Source: Chloroflexota bacterium (GTDB lineage: Bacteria; Chloroflexota; Anaerolineae; Anaerolineales; Villigracilaceae). From it: DNA of 64,000 nt. Positions 32,870 to 41,703 of this stretch are shown piece after piece. The position numbers and the translations under genes are program-made. The notes beneath the pieces were generated by a model. The model made no database searches, had not been told where the DNA came from, and was given only the letters and a program-made list of their open reading frames with translations. Location of the stretch: contig JACRMH010000066.1 in NCBI GenBank assembly GCA_016219545.1, forward strand, positions 52,975 to 116,974, given 5' to 3'. Numbering within the stretch: the stretch's first letter is position 1; each line of letters starts with the position of its first letter.

Positions 32870-33686
32870 ATGGAAAGGCCCATTCTGAAGCCATTAAGTA
32901 TTCCTGAAATGTTGGATAAAGTTTTACAGATCTATCGAAGGAATGTGCTTTTGTTGCTCATGATCGGCGCAGTAGTATTCCTTCCTTCTGCAGCCGTACG
33001 CTCTATAGTTCTAATATCCCAAGGTAGTACGCGCCTTATGGAACAAGCCCTTAATTTTTTCCTGTCTCCATTAATAGGGGTCGCAATGGTGACAGCCATA
33101 TCTGGTTTTTATCTGGGCGGGGATTTGACAGTTAGAGAATCTTTCTCAAAGGGCATTAAACGGTATTGGGCATGGATAGGGACATCATTTTCCGATCGGA
33201 TTGGCGATATCCCCGATCATTTTTTTGTTTATCCCTATTTCACTGGCTGGCCGTGGTGCGGTCATTGTTTTTCTTCTCTTATTATTCCCAATAATTTCGT
33301 TATTAACCACCCGATGGTCATTGGCCACGACAGTGGCTGTTTTGGAAGATACAGGCGCTGCAACCAGCATGAGAAGGAGTTGGACATTAACAGAACAGCA
33401 TTTCTGGCGGGTATTCGGCACCTCTTTTGCGGCTGGACTGTTATCAATGTTGCTTTCAACTCTTCCCGCTCTTTTTATAACTTATCTCTTTGAACAAGTC
33501 ATTCACGCCCCTATAAGACTGAGTACGATCATAACCATGGTGCTGGGGCAATTAACCATCATACTCACTACTCCACTCACGGTTGGCGTCTATGTGTTGA
33601 TCTATTACGATCTGCGAATCCGCAAAGAAGGCTTCGACCTGTTATTTTTGTCTGAAGAATCAAGTGAGCCTCATGAAATTGTCTGA
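32870..33686 (+). pseudogene. Frameshifted polytopic membrane protein (GPDPase-membrane-domain/YciC-like)
   Basis: The first frame runs from ATG 32870 (AGGAGG upstream) to about residue 107 (YWAWIGTSF) and then loses sense. The protein continues in the +1 frame from about 33192 (FPIGLAISPIIFLFIP ... LLFLSEESSEP). Removing one T from the TTTT at 33188-33191 restores a single frame of about 271 residues. The block TSMRRSWTLTEQHFWRVFG is the counterpart of EALKYSKTLIEGQWWRIFW in the 31032 protein, so the two are distant paralogues. It is either a genuine frameshift or a homopolymer error in the assembly. Confidence 0.75.
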
Positions 33687-33692
33687 TGTTGG

Positions 33693-33732
33693 AAAAAATG
33701 CTCCGAGTTACACTAAACTCGGAGCATTTTTT
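33693..33732. terminator. Bidirectional intrinsic terminator
   Basis: AAAAAATGCTCCGAGTT and AACTCGGAGCATTTTTT form a 17-bp stem between the frameshifted membrane gene (plus) and the aldolase gene (minus). Confidence 0.9.
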
Positions 33733-34644
33733 TTATTCGGTGATTTTGGAAAATTCTTGTAACGCCACTACCAACTTCTTCTCATCCATTTCTTCCAACG
33801 GCGGGCGGACTGTCCACTTGGGGAAGCCATGTAACTTATGAAGCAAGGACTTCAAGATAGGCGGGAAGGGCATGTATTTTTCGAGGAGGTGTCTTTGTTT
33901 GGTAACGCGCGCCTGTGCTTCGCTTGGGTCTTTGCCTGCCTGGTACAAGTCCCATATTTCGCGCAGGTCTTGGGCGATCAAATTTGCGGGGGCGGTGATG
34001 GCTCCTTGTGCATGGTTTTTTAGTGCATGATGAAAATAGGAATCAGTCCCGTTCAAGACGAGCAAGTCTTTTCCGAAGCGTTCGCCTAATGCAGTTGCAA
34101 ATGATTCATCGTGCGATGAGTCTTTGATGCCTGCAAACTGAGTGGGGAAGGCATCTTTCAATCGTGCTAATAGATCAAATGAAAAGCCGACCCCCGATGT
34201 GCCGGGGATGTGATAGCCAAGCAAATATCCTTTGGATGGCACAGCTTTTTTTATTAATTCGCTGAACCAGTTGAATAGCCCTTCGTCCGTTGCTTTGCGG
34301 AAATAATAGGGCGGTAATACCACCACGCCATCATAGCCGAGGTCAAAGGATAGTTTGGTCAGGTCAATGCTTTCGCTGAGACTCGGCGTGCCTGTCCCTG
34401 CCAGTAGTTTGAATCCCGGCAATTGCTGGCGATAGACTCGCACCGAGCGCATGAGAACTTCGCGTTCTTTCGGCGAGAAGGACGGTCCCTCACCGGTGGT
34501 GCCGAAGAACAGCGCGCCGTGGCATCCTCTTGAGGCGAGAAAATGTAAAAGCGCGGGAACAGCTTCCAGGTCAAATGTTGAATCGTCTCTTAGGGGAGTC
34601 ACTGCCGCAGCGTAGACTCCTGCAAGCGGGTGGTTGTCAGTCAT
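33733..34644 (-). CDS. Dihydrodipicolinate-synthase/NAL-family aldolase
   Basis: A 303-residue class I aldolase barrel. GVYAAAVTPL, HGALFFGTTGEGPSFSPKER, YDGVVVLPPYYFR and the Schiff-base lysine in FAGIKDSS mark the DapA/NanA superfamily. The exact reaction (lysine synthesis, sialate or keto-sugar-acid cleavage) cannot be told. A GTG at 34653 is an alternative start overlapping the previous stop. It is third in a leftward operon with a phosphoesterase and a ParB-like protein, which does not look like a lysine operon. Confidence 0.85.
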   Translation of the reverse strand: MTDNHPLAGVYAAAVTPLRDDSTFDLEAVPALLHFLASRGCHGALFFGTTGEGPSFSPKEREVLMRSVRVYRQQLPGFKLLAGTGTPSLSESIDLTKLSFDLGYDGVVVLPPYYFRKATDEGLFNWFSELIKKAVPSKGYLLGYHIPGTSGVGFSFDLLARLKDAFPTQFAGIKDSSHDESFATALGERFGKDLLVLNGTDSYFHHALKNHAQGAITAPANLIAQDLREIWDLYQAGKDPSEAQARVTKQRHLLEKYMPFPPILKSLLHKLHGFPKWTVRPPLEEMDEKKLVVALQEFSKITE

Positions 34645-34649
34645 GAGCT

Positions 34650-35495
34650 TCACTCTTTTTCAATAAATTTTCGCGCGGCATCTTCGGGAGGTTGAAGCGC
34701 CTGCCCTTCTTCTTGCACGAGATAATGCTGATGGTCGAGCGTCCATAAATACAAGTCGCCTTCGGTCTTGCCACGAAAATCTTTTAGGACCTTGCTTTCA
34801 CGGATGATCTTGACGATGGGCATGTAGACAGTGTCATACCAATGCGCAACGGCTTCTTCTTCGGAAATATCGCGCTTGAGGTCGAGCCCCATGAAGTAAC
34901 GATGCACGGCGATGTGCTCCAACATGCGTTCAAAACCATCCGGGATGGTGATCTTAATTTTTGCGTCCGGGCGGAGGTGATCGAGGGCACTGCGTTCGAG
35001 GAAGTGAACTTTCGCGCCGAGAATTTTCAGGTCTTCTGGTTTGATATCCGGCGTGATGTTGACGCGTGTTGCACATTCGCGGACTTCGGCTTCGATGAAC
35101 ATCTGCCCCTGTTCACGCGCCACTGAAACACGGTGATGACCGTCCACGACAAAATAGACATCGCCTACTTTATAGAGCACCACTGGTGGAAGATTAATCT
35201 CCTGATAAAAGGCACGGTCAACTTTTTGCCAGCGGTTCGCGAGTTGATCATCCTTCGGAAGGAAGGCGCGGTCGAATTCATGATAGCGGTTCAGACTCCC
35301 CGCGATCTGGTCCACGCGAATGGTTTTCACTCCCCGATAAATGGGACCGCCGATATGCAGATTTTCCTTGACCTCATCATAGGAAAGCAAAGTGGTTGGT
35401 TGACCTGAGAGGACAGATACAACTTGATTGAAAAAAGATTTTAAGCGCGCCTTGCTGAAATCTGCGCGCACTCGGGAATTAAGTACTTCTGACAT
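34650..35495 (-). CDS. ParB/DUF4032-like protein
   Basis: A 281-residue protein. The N-terminal half has the ParB-like core: IRVDQIAGS and VVDGHHRVSVAREQG (the GHHR motif, comparable with the GxRR/GHHR nucleotide-contacting motif of ParB/sulfiredoxin folds). The C-terminal half (HWYDTVYMPIVKIIRE, TEGDLYLWTLDHQHYL) resembles DUF4032. A DNA-binding role is not established. It starts 2 bp after the phosphoesterase gene and ends next to the aldolase, so the three are co-transcribed. Confidence 0.75.
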   Translation of the reverse strand: MSEVLNSRVRADFSKARLKSFFNQVVSVLSGQPTTLLSYDEVKENLHIGGPIYRGVKTIRVDQIAGSLNRYHEFDRAFLPKDDQLANRWQKVDRAFYQEINLPPVVLYKVGDVYFVVDGHHRVSVAREQGQMFIEAEVRECATRVNITPDIKPEDLKILGAKVHFLERSALDHLRPDAKIKITIPDGFERMLEHIAVHRYFMGLDLKRDISEEEAVAHWYDTVYMPIVKIIRESKVLKDFRGKTEGDLYLWTLDHQHYLVQEEGQALQPPEDAARKFIEKE

Positions 35496-35497
35496 TT

Positions 35498-36124
35498 TTA
35501 GTGGCTCACAGTTATTGTTTTATAAGGATATACGTTAATGACCTTGGTGATGCCGACGGTGGTCTCTGAATTTTCAAGGTTGGTCTTCACGAAGTGGGTG
35601 TGTCCGTGAAAATGATAACGCGGTTTTGCAATGCGGATCAGCCAGTTCAATGCTTTCAAGCCATGATGTGCAGGGTCTGTGTCATCGTGGATGCCAAACG
35701 GAGGCGAATGACTGATGAGGATGTCCAGTGCGCGTCCGTATTGAAGACGGTTGAGCAATAGACCTGGAATTAACCTAAAGGCTCGTAGATATGCTTCTGC
35801 CTGCGTGTACTGGTTGATGCCATCGGGGCGGTAGCGGATGCATCCGCCCAGTCCGCCGATCAAAAATTTATGGTGGCGGGCAGTTTTCAGGTCCAGGTTG
35901 GAACCGCCTTCGGCGCGGGACTCTTTATAACGCAGGTCAAATTGGGGGTCATGATTACCCGGAACGTAGAACATCGGCATGTTCAGCATCGTCACCAGAT
36001 ATTCAAGGTAGGGGTAGGGCAGGTCTCCGCATCCGAGAATTAATTCCACATCCTGGAATTGTCCGTTGGAGGAAAGCATGTAGACGCGTTCCTGTACCTG
36101 GTCGCTGACCGCAAGGATTTTCAT
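35498..36124 (-). CDS. Calcineurin-like metallophosphoesterase
   Basis: A 208-residue protein with all motifs: MKILAVSD, ILGCGD, YVPGNHD, ISHSPP and FHGHTH. These form the two-metal site for phosphomonoester or diester hydrolysis. The start at 36124 (MKILAVSD) gives the canonical N-terminus; a 17-residue ORF extension is rejected. It is first in the operon with the ParB-like and aldolase genes. A duplicated upstream element lies about 93 bp before the ATG. Confidence 0.88.
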   Translation of the reverse strand: MKILAVSDQVQERVYMLSSNGQFQDVELILGCGDLPYPYLEYLVTMLNMPMFYVPGNHDPQFDLRYKESRAEGGSNLDLKTARHHKFLIGGLGGCIRYRPDGINQYTQAEAYLRAFRLIPGLLLNRLQYGRALDILISHSPPFGIHDDTDPAHHGLKALNWLIRIAKPRYHFHGHTHFVKTNLENSETTVGITKVINVYPYKTITVSH

Positions 36125-36216
36125 GGCGCTTTCATTTTGCCGTAGAAAGCCTTTCCACGCAAGCCTGCATTTCAATTGTTTTGCAAAAGATCAGGTGTGG
36201 CATTTTCACGCATTCC

Positions 36217-36321
36217 TATCGCTTGTCTCACGCATGTTATCCATGCGTAAGCAAACTTTTTGTTGAAAATTGCGAGTAAAAAATGCAACTTTTGTTTACC
36301 AAATTATGCGATACTATGTAA
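36217..36321. repeat. Copy 2 of the duplicated upstream element
   Basis: Similar to 27592-27683 but with an extra GCATGTTATCCATGC hairpin. It lies in the 347-bp divergent gap between the phosphoesterase (minus) and the sensor kinase (plus), together with a 54-bp palindrome. No gene is seen in this gap. Confidence 0.6.
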
Positions 36322-36365
36322 ATGCTTTCAGATTCTCTGAGAATTGCCGTGAAGCATCGCCATAT

Positions 36366-36419
36366 GTAGGTCGGACACTTGCGCCGCGACGCCAGTGCGG
36401 TGTTGCCAATCCGACCTAC
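36366..36419. repeat. 54-bp GTAG...CTAC palindrome with nested hairpin
   Basis: GTAGGTCGG and CCGACCTAC form the outer stem. The loop is GACACTTGCGCC...AGTGCGGTG, the small hairpin found at six loci. It lies about 50 bp before the kinase start. Confidence 0.75.
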
Positions 36420-36471
36420 GGCGAACCGCCAGATTTACTTAGCCATCCATAATTTCGATTATAGTTAATCC

Positions 36472-38253
36472 ATGTCCCTGCGGAAAAGGCTGATCGTTTT
36501 TGTTCTGCTCTTTGGTTCGGCGGTGTTAACGAATATCTTTGCGTTGATATATTTGGCGCGTTCGATCTCCAGCTCACTCAATGCCATTGAGGATATCCGT
36601 CAGCGGCAATTGGTGGCTGTGCAGATGAACGCACATTTGCGTGACTCTGAAGCTGCGCTGTACCGCTATCAGATCAACGGCGAGGTTGGCTTTAAATCCC
36701 AGTTCATCGAGCAAATGCAGAATTTCTCGCATGACCTTGGGCAATACCGCCTGCTGGCAGGCGAAGAAAATGAACTCCAGTGGGCTTCCACCCTGGAGGC
36801 GGCATATCAACAGGCATTGTCAACGGGGAATGCCTTGATCAAACTACGCGATGACCAGACCGGCCGTCTTGGCGATTTTTTGAACGCGCAATCCCGGCTA
36901 TCCATTTTTCTATCGAACGAGGTCATGCCAAACCGGTTGGACGACCCTGAATATCAGTCCATTGTTTCAAATATGCAGGATTCATCGCGTGCCATGCTAT
37001 CGGCTGTGACGGGATATTTGGCGTCTCCCGAGGAAACCAAGCGCGTGCAATTCACAGATGCTGTTGTTGCATTCCAACAGGCGATGAATGCCTTCGGCGA
37101 AATCACGCAGACAGAAGATGAAAAACGTTCGGCGGATGAGATCCTCGTCACCTTCAATCACTTGAAAGCGCTTGGCTCCCAGTTGATCAGCGGGCGCGAC
37201 CTGCAGCAATCTCTCTACGCCAACTTTATCTCCATTATTTTCAACGCGGGCCAGCAGACCATTGTTGGAAAGATCGAACCGCATGAGACCGAAAAATTCA
37301 CGCGTGAGCAACAGGCGCTTTTGAATGCGGTCGGTGTTGCCAGTGTCGCAAGCATTGCCGCTGCCGTGGTCATTTCAGTCTTTGCCGTTTTGTTCATGTT
37401 TCAACTTTCCCGTCAGATCAATACCCGCGCGGCTGCCCTGTTGGACGGCGCTGGGCGCGTGACCCATGGGAACCTCGAAGAACCGGTCACGATCACCGGC
37501 GATGACGAATTCGGGAGACTGGCGGAATCTTTCAACAAAATGATGCTCGAACTTGCCAACCGCGAAGACCGCCTGCGCGCGATGGTCGGCAGGATGGCAC
37601 AGATCCAGGATGAAGAGCGCCGCCTCATTGGTCTGGACCTGCATGATGGTCTGACTCAATTGATCATTTCTGCCAACATGCATTTGAACACGCTCAACTC
37701 ACAGATCGGTTCCCGGTTGAACGCACAGACGCTTCAATCACTGGACGTCAGCAGGACTCTGATCAAACAGTCCATTGACGAGGCCCGCAGAGTGATCTCG
37801 GAACTGCGCCCGACGATGGTGGAAGACCTGGGGTTGGAATTGGGGCTTCGTCAATATGTGACCGAAGTTTGCGAAGAACAAAATTGGAAGTCCGAAATTA
37901 TTACCGATACACACGGACTGCAAATTGAACATTCGGTGGAAGCCTCCATCTTCCGCATTGCACAGGAGGCGTTGACCAATGTCCGCAAGCACGCGCAGAC
38001 TCAACGAGTGCGAGTCGAACTGTCAGCGGAGGATCAAAGCCTGGTGCTGCGCGTGCAGGACTGGGGTCAGGGGTTTGACGCGTTGTTAATTCAAAAAGAT
38101 GAAGCCGAACATTTGGGATTAGTCAGTTTGCAGGAGAGGGCGCAAATGATAAATGGAGTCTGCAAGATCAAAAGCCGGCAGGGAGAAGGGACAAGCGTTG
38201 AAGTGTTGATCCCGCTGGCATCGCTTGCACAAAGGAGCGAAGATGGAAAATGA
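36472..38253 (+). CDS. NarX-type membrane sensor histidine kinase
   Basis: A 593-residue kinase. One N-terminal helix (8-28), a long extracytoplasmic helical region (about 30-280), a second membrane helix (about 285-310), a HAMP domain (about 312-365), then HisKA_3 with LDLHDGLTQLI (H391) and an ATPase end (EALTNVRKHA, DWGQGF, HLGLVSLQERA). It phosphorylates the NarL-type regulator encoded just downstream, which overlaps it by 11 bp. The signal is unknown; the large outside domain suggests an extracellular or membrane cue. Confidence 0.92.
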   Translation: MSLRKRLIVFVLLFGSAVLTNIFALIYLARSISSSLNAIEDIRQRQLVAVQMNAHLRDSEAALYRYQINGEVGFKSQFIEQMQNFSHDLGQYRLLAGEENELQWASTLEAAYQQALSTGNALIKLRDDQTGRLGDFLNAQSRLSIFLSNEVMPNRLDDPEYQSIVSNMQDSSRAMLSAVTGYLASPEETKRVQFTDAVVAFQQAMNAFGEITQTEDEKRSADEILVTFNHLKALGSQLISGRDLQQSLYANFISIIFNAGQQTIVGKIEPHETEKFTREQQALLNAVGVASVASIAAAVVISVFAVLFMFQLSRQINTRAAALLDGAGRVTHGNLEEPVTITGDDEFGRLAESFNKMMLELANREDRLRAMVGRMAQIQDEERRLIGLDLHDGLTQLIISANMHLNTLNSQIGSRLNAQTLQSLDVSRTLIKQSIDEARRVISELRPTMVEDLGLELGLRQYVTEVCEEQNWKSEIITDTHGLQIEHSVEASIFRIAQEALTNVRKHAQTQRVRVELSAEDQSLVLRVQDWGQGFDALLIQKDEAEHLGLVSLQERAQMINGVCKIKSRQGEGTSVEVLIPLASLAQRSEDGK

Positions 38254-38896
38254 GATCACTTTGGTAATTGCCGACGATCATCCCATGGTGCGCGCGGGGT
38301 TGAAAAGCATGTTGAGCGATTCGCGCATCCGCATTGTGGGGGAAGCCAACAATGGACGCGAGGCCTTTGAGATGGTTTCGAGTTTGAAACCAAAGGTGAT
38401 CCTGATGGACATCCGTATGCCGGAGATGGATGGCATACAAGCGCTTGAAGCGATCAAGGCGCAGAAGCTGGATACGCGCGTCATCATGGTGACGACTTAT
38501 CGCAGTACTGCGTATTTGCTGAAGTCACTCTCTGCGGGCGCGGCGGGGTTTGTATTGAAGGATATTTCGCGTGAGGAATTGCTTGCGGCGGTTTATTCGG
38601 TGGCGCAGGGAACATCGCTGGTGGACAGCCTGTTCTTGCAGGACGTTCTGCGAAGCTTGGAAAGCGCGGAAAAAACAAATGAGTCGCCGGAAGATTTGAT
38701 CGAACCGCTCACTGCGCGCGAAATGGATATTTTGCGTTTGATGGTGGAGGGGCTGACCAACCAGGCCATTGGCGATGTGCTGGGACTCAGTGGGGGAACT
38801 GTAAAAGGTTATGCTCAAACGGTCATGCACAAACTTGGGACCAACGACCGCACGCAGGCGGCGGTGAAGGCGATACGGTTGGGGTTGGTGAAATAA
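38243..38896 (+). CDS. NarL/LuxR-type response regulator
   Basis: A 217-residue regulator. The receiver domain has DD11/12, phospho-acceptor D56 (ILMDIRMPEMDG) and VTTYRS. A LuxR helix-turn-helix (LTAREMDILRLMVEGLTNQAIGDVLGLSGGTVKGYAQTVMHKLG, about residues 152-205) binds DNA. The start at 38243 follows GGAG; an upstream ATG-like start would overlap the kinase more. It pairs with the kinase at 36472. Targets are unknown. Confidence 0.92.
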   Translation: MENEITLVIADDHPMVRAGLKSMLSDSRIRIVGEANNGREAFEMVSSLKPKVILMDIRMPEMDGIQALEAIKAQKLDTRVIMVTTYRSTAYLLKSLSAGAAGFVLKDISREELLAAVYSVAQGTSLVDSLFLQDVLRSLESAEKTNESPEDLIEPLTAREMDILRLMVEGLTNQAIGDVLGLSGGTVKGYAQTVMHKLGTNDRTQAAVKAIRLGLVK

Positions 38897-38949
38897 AAGT
38901 TAGCGGTTTCGCAAATGTTCTACATAGTGTAAAGGAGTCATCACAATCA

Positions 38950-39441
38950 ATGGCATTATTGAAATTCTGGTTAAGAAGTTTTCGTCTTCGGTGGATTCGT
39001 TTTAAGTATTATCTAAACGGATATGTCAAAATCCGTTACAAGTTTTTGAAAGATGAACAAGAAGATTTTTTTGATTCCGAAACCGTTTGGTCAAGACCTT
39101 AAGGAGATAACCTATATCGAATAGAGAATATCCCTGAGTTTATTGAAGAACTGAACTTGCACGATGTAGTACGATGTCAAGAAAATCCTGACGAGTTACC
39201 AACCATTGTTGAGATTGTTCACCAAAGTGGTAATCGAACTTTGCGGCTTGAATTTAGAAAAGAAACTCCAGCAGAAATTGCTGTAAACGCTTTATGGGAC
39301 TTGCGAGAAAAACAGGTTTCTTACGAAAAGGCAGGTGTCGGGCGCTATATGCTTAACATCGAACCTAATATTGATTATGGATCTATCCGAGACTATCTAA
39401 AATCAAAGGAAGAAGAAGGGTTGCTGTGGTTATATGAATAA
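38950..39441 (+). pseudogene. DUF4265-domain gene interrupted by an in-frame TAA
   Basis: One frame from ATG 38950 (AAAGGAG upstream) gives a basic N-terminus, then VKIRYKFLKDE and SETVWSRP. A TAA follows at 39100-39102, and the same frame continues GDNLYRIENIPEFIEELNLHDVVRC to the stop at 39441. DUF4265 proteins have E-S-x-W-x-x-P-x-GDGxYRxxNIPFF...GDVV without a break, so the TAA sits inside the conserved core. A single base change would restore a protein of 163 residues. The second half alone has only an internal ATG (39157). It is AT-rich relative to its neighbours. Confidence 0.72.
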
Positions 39442-39476
39442 TCTACGCCAGCCCAAAACCCACTAACGCAAACAAA

Positions 39477-40484
39477 TCATTGCCCCAACCCACCACTACG
39501 CGGACGATTAACCTTCATTGCATCGGGATTCAACATATCGCTTTTTGGAAGCTCGTTTTTTAGCCATGCATCTAATTGGTCAGCGGCGATCTCAACGAAT
39601 TCATGAAAGACATCCCGCACCTGCCAGCCGACATGTGGAGTCAGTAATACGTTCGGCATCCTCCGCAATGGACTCGACTCCGGGAGCGGTTCGACAGCGA
39701 ACACATCCAGCCCTGCGCCTGCGATTCTTTTCTCGCGTAATGCGTCTATCAGAGCAGATTCGTCAATGATCGCGCCACGCGACGTGTTGACCAATATCGC
39801 GCCGGGTTTCATCCTCCACAATTTTTCCCGACCCATAAGACCGCGCGATTCATCCGAGAGGCGGAGATGAATGGATACCACGTCAGATTCCGCCAGCAGG
39901 TCGTCGAGCGGGAGTCTCCGGACTCCAAATTCATCGGGTGCAGGGTGTGAACCGGTCCTATCCCATGCAACCACTTTCATCCCAAAGGCTTCCGCCAACC
40001 GCGCAACCGGACGTCCATGCCGTCCATATCCGAGAATCCCCAACATGCGTCCCGCCAGCGAACCACCGATCATCCCGCGCCATTCACCGTTGCTCATCGC
40101 CGTTGTGTGCGGATATATTTGCCGGACCAAACCAAGCATGAAACCCAATGCGAGTTCCGGGACGACCACTGCCGGCTTTGAAACTCGCCTGCCAAGAGCA
40201 ACGATGATTCCTTTTTGAGTCGCAGCGGCCTGATCCACATGATAGGCGTGACCACCGGTCTGGAGGACAAGTTCGAGAGAGGAGCAGGATTCAAAGAAAC
40301 GCACATCCAGTTTGGTTCTCTCGCGCAGGGCAAGAACGAATTGAAAATCCTTCAAGATGTTGTAGTTATCAATAGGGTGGTTAAGGATCGTAACGTCCGC
40401 AAGTTGACGCAAATGCTCCATTGCGGGAGACTGCGCCAATTCCTCTTCATAATCGTCCATGACCAGTAATTTCGGTTTGTTCAT
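39477..40484 (-). CDS. D-isomer-specific 2-hydroxyacid dehydrogenase family protein
   Basis: A 335-residue NAD-dependent dehydrogenase. The NAD motif is LGILGYGRHGRPVARLAEAFG. The catalytic Arg is in LVNTSRGAIID, the Glu in DVFAVEPLP and the His in LLTPHVGW. The order matches the D-2-hydroxyacid dehydrogenase family (phosphoglycerate, glyoxylate/hydroxypyruvate or other 2-keto acids). Which substrate is used cannot be said. AGAGG precedes the ATG. It reads away from the lyase/transporter cluster and may share the 317-bp divergent region. Confidence 0.88.
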   Translation of the reverse strand: MNKPKLLVMDDYEEELAQSPAMEHLRQLADVTILNHPIDNYNILKDFQFVLALRERTKLDVRFFESCSSLELVLQTGGHAYHVDQAAATQKGIIVALGRRVSKPAVVVPELALGFMLGLVRQIYPHTTAMSNGEWRGMIGGSLAGRMLGILGYGRHGRPVARLAEAFGMKVVAWDRTGSHPAPDEFGVRRLPLDDLLAESDVVSIHLRLSDESRGLMGREKLWRMKPGAILVNTSRGAIIDESALIDALREKRIAGAGLDVFAVEPLPESSPLRRMPNVLLTPHVGWQVRDVFHEFVEIAADQLDAWLKNELPKSDMLNPDAMKVNRPRSGGLGQ

Positions 40485-40578
40485 ATTTAACCTCTTATTG
40501 CCTTCACCAAACCTGCATGATCTTCATTGCTTAAAACAAGGAGAATTCAAAACCTTTAGCCGCGAATTTCGCGGATTT

Positions 40579-40690
40579 ACTCACTGACGTTACGCACATA
40601 ACCGTGATTCCCTGAGCGACAGCGAAGGGTCTTCGCACTGGAATTCGAGGTTCTTCGCTCCGCTCAGAACGACACTGCGTAAGGTGAGTT
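40579..40690. repeat. Imperfect large palindrome in the 317-bp divergent gap
   Basis: ACTCACTGACGTTACGCA (40579-40596) is answered by TGCGTAAGGTGAGTT (40676-40690). Inside are GAGCGACAGCGAAGGGTCTTCGC and GTTCTTCGCTCCGCTCAGAAC. It resembles the AACTGATGTTACGCAGTG element before kdpD. No gene is seen between 40485 and 40801. Confidence 0.5.
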
Positions 40691-40801
40691 ACTTATGGGA
40701 ATAACCCAAATATACATCATAAGATGTACTCCCGAACGGAGGGACAAAATCCAGCCGTTCGGGAGTATTGCATTTAAGCGGGGGAAAGTATCCTATATCC
40801 A

Positions 40802-41677
40802 ATGAGTGCAAAAGCGTTAAGAAAATTAATTTCACGGACTGAAATTCTCGTCGCCCCGGGCGCAGCAGACGCAATGACCGCCCGTCTGATCGAAGATTCC
40901 GGCTTCAGCGTTATCTATGCCAGCGGGGCGGGAATCGCCAATGTGCAATTCGCCCTGCCCGATATTGGTCTTCTGACCATGACCGAGATGATCGAACCGA
41001 TCCGCCGCATTGTAGATGCAGTGGATATTCCCGTGATCGCAGATGCAGATACGGGGTACGGAAATGCTGTCAATGTCACACGCGCCATTCAGGTCTATGA
41101 AGATGCGGGGGTTGCAGCTATTCAACTCGAGGATCAAGTCACGCCTAAAAAGTGCGGACATTTCAGCGGCAAGGAAGTCATCTCCGCAGAAGAGATGGTG
41201 CAAAAAATTCACGCGGCGGTCAAGGCGCGCAAAGAGATGCTCATCATTGCCCGCACCGACAGCCTCGCCACCCATGGAATGGAAGAAGCCATCCGCCGCG
41301 CAAATTTATATGCCCGCGCCGGCGCTGACATCATCTTCGTGGAAGCGCCCACGCAAAAAGAACAGATCGCTGAACTCCCCAAACGAATCAATGCTCCATT
41401 ACTTTTCAACATGACCGAAGGCGCAAAGACGCCGATTATTTCCCACGATGAACTTTATGAGATGGGCTATCGCATTGTGATCCATCCCAACCTCGCCATG
41501 CGTGTGGCGGCGCGTGCCGTTCAAAGCGCGCTTGCCGTTTTACAAAAAGCCCGCAGCAGTGAACTGCTTGTTCCTTCCATGCTGGAGTGGAACGAGCGCC
41601 AGCGTCTCGTCCGGTTGCCCGAATGGGAGACGCTTGACCAGGAATTGAGCCGCTTCGAAATAGCGGATTCAAGATAA
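40802..41677 (+). CDS. Isocitrate lyase / PEP mutase family lyase (2-methylisocitrate-lyase-like)
   Basis: A 291-residue enzyme of the ICL/PEPM superfamily. DADTGYGN (Mg and substrate site), EDQVTPKKCGHFSGK with the catalytic C118 in the KKCGH loop, and IIARTDS are present. KKCGH is typical of C-C-bond-cleaving members (methylisocitrate, dimethylmalate and related lyases) rather than PEP mutase. An MmgE/PrpD gene lies downstream, so a methylcitrate-type or citramalate-type route is possible, but no methylcitrate synthase is seen. The ribosome site is weak. Confidence 0.85.
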   Translation: MSAKALRKLISRTEILVAPGAADAMTARLIEDSGFSVIYASGAGIANVQFALPDIGLLTMTEMIEPIRRIVDAVDIPVIADADTGYGNAVNVTRAIQVYEDAGVAAIQLEDQVTPKKCGHFSGKEVISAEEMVQKIHAAVKARKEMLIIARTDSLATHGMEEAIRRANLYARAGADIIFVEAPTQKEQIAELPKRINAPLLFNMTEGAKTPIISHDELYEMGYRIVIHPNLAMRVAARAVQSALAVLQKARSSELLVPSMLEWNERQRLVRLPEWETLDQELSRFEIADSR

Positions 41678-41703
41678 TCAAAATTCACTAAAGGAGAAGA
41701 ATA

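Noticed and set aside
36366..36419. CRISPR repeat or terminator interpretation of the interspersed palindromes
   Set aside because: Copies are scattered, differ in stem sequence, have no regular spacers, and mostly lack T-runs.
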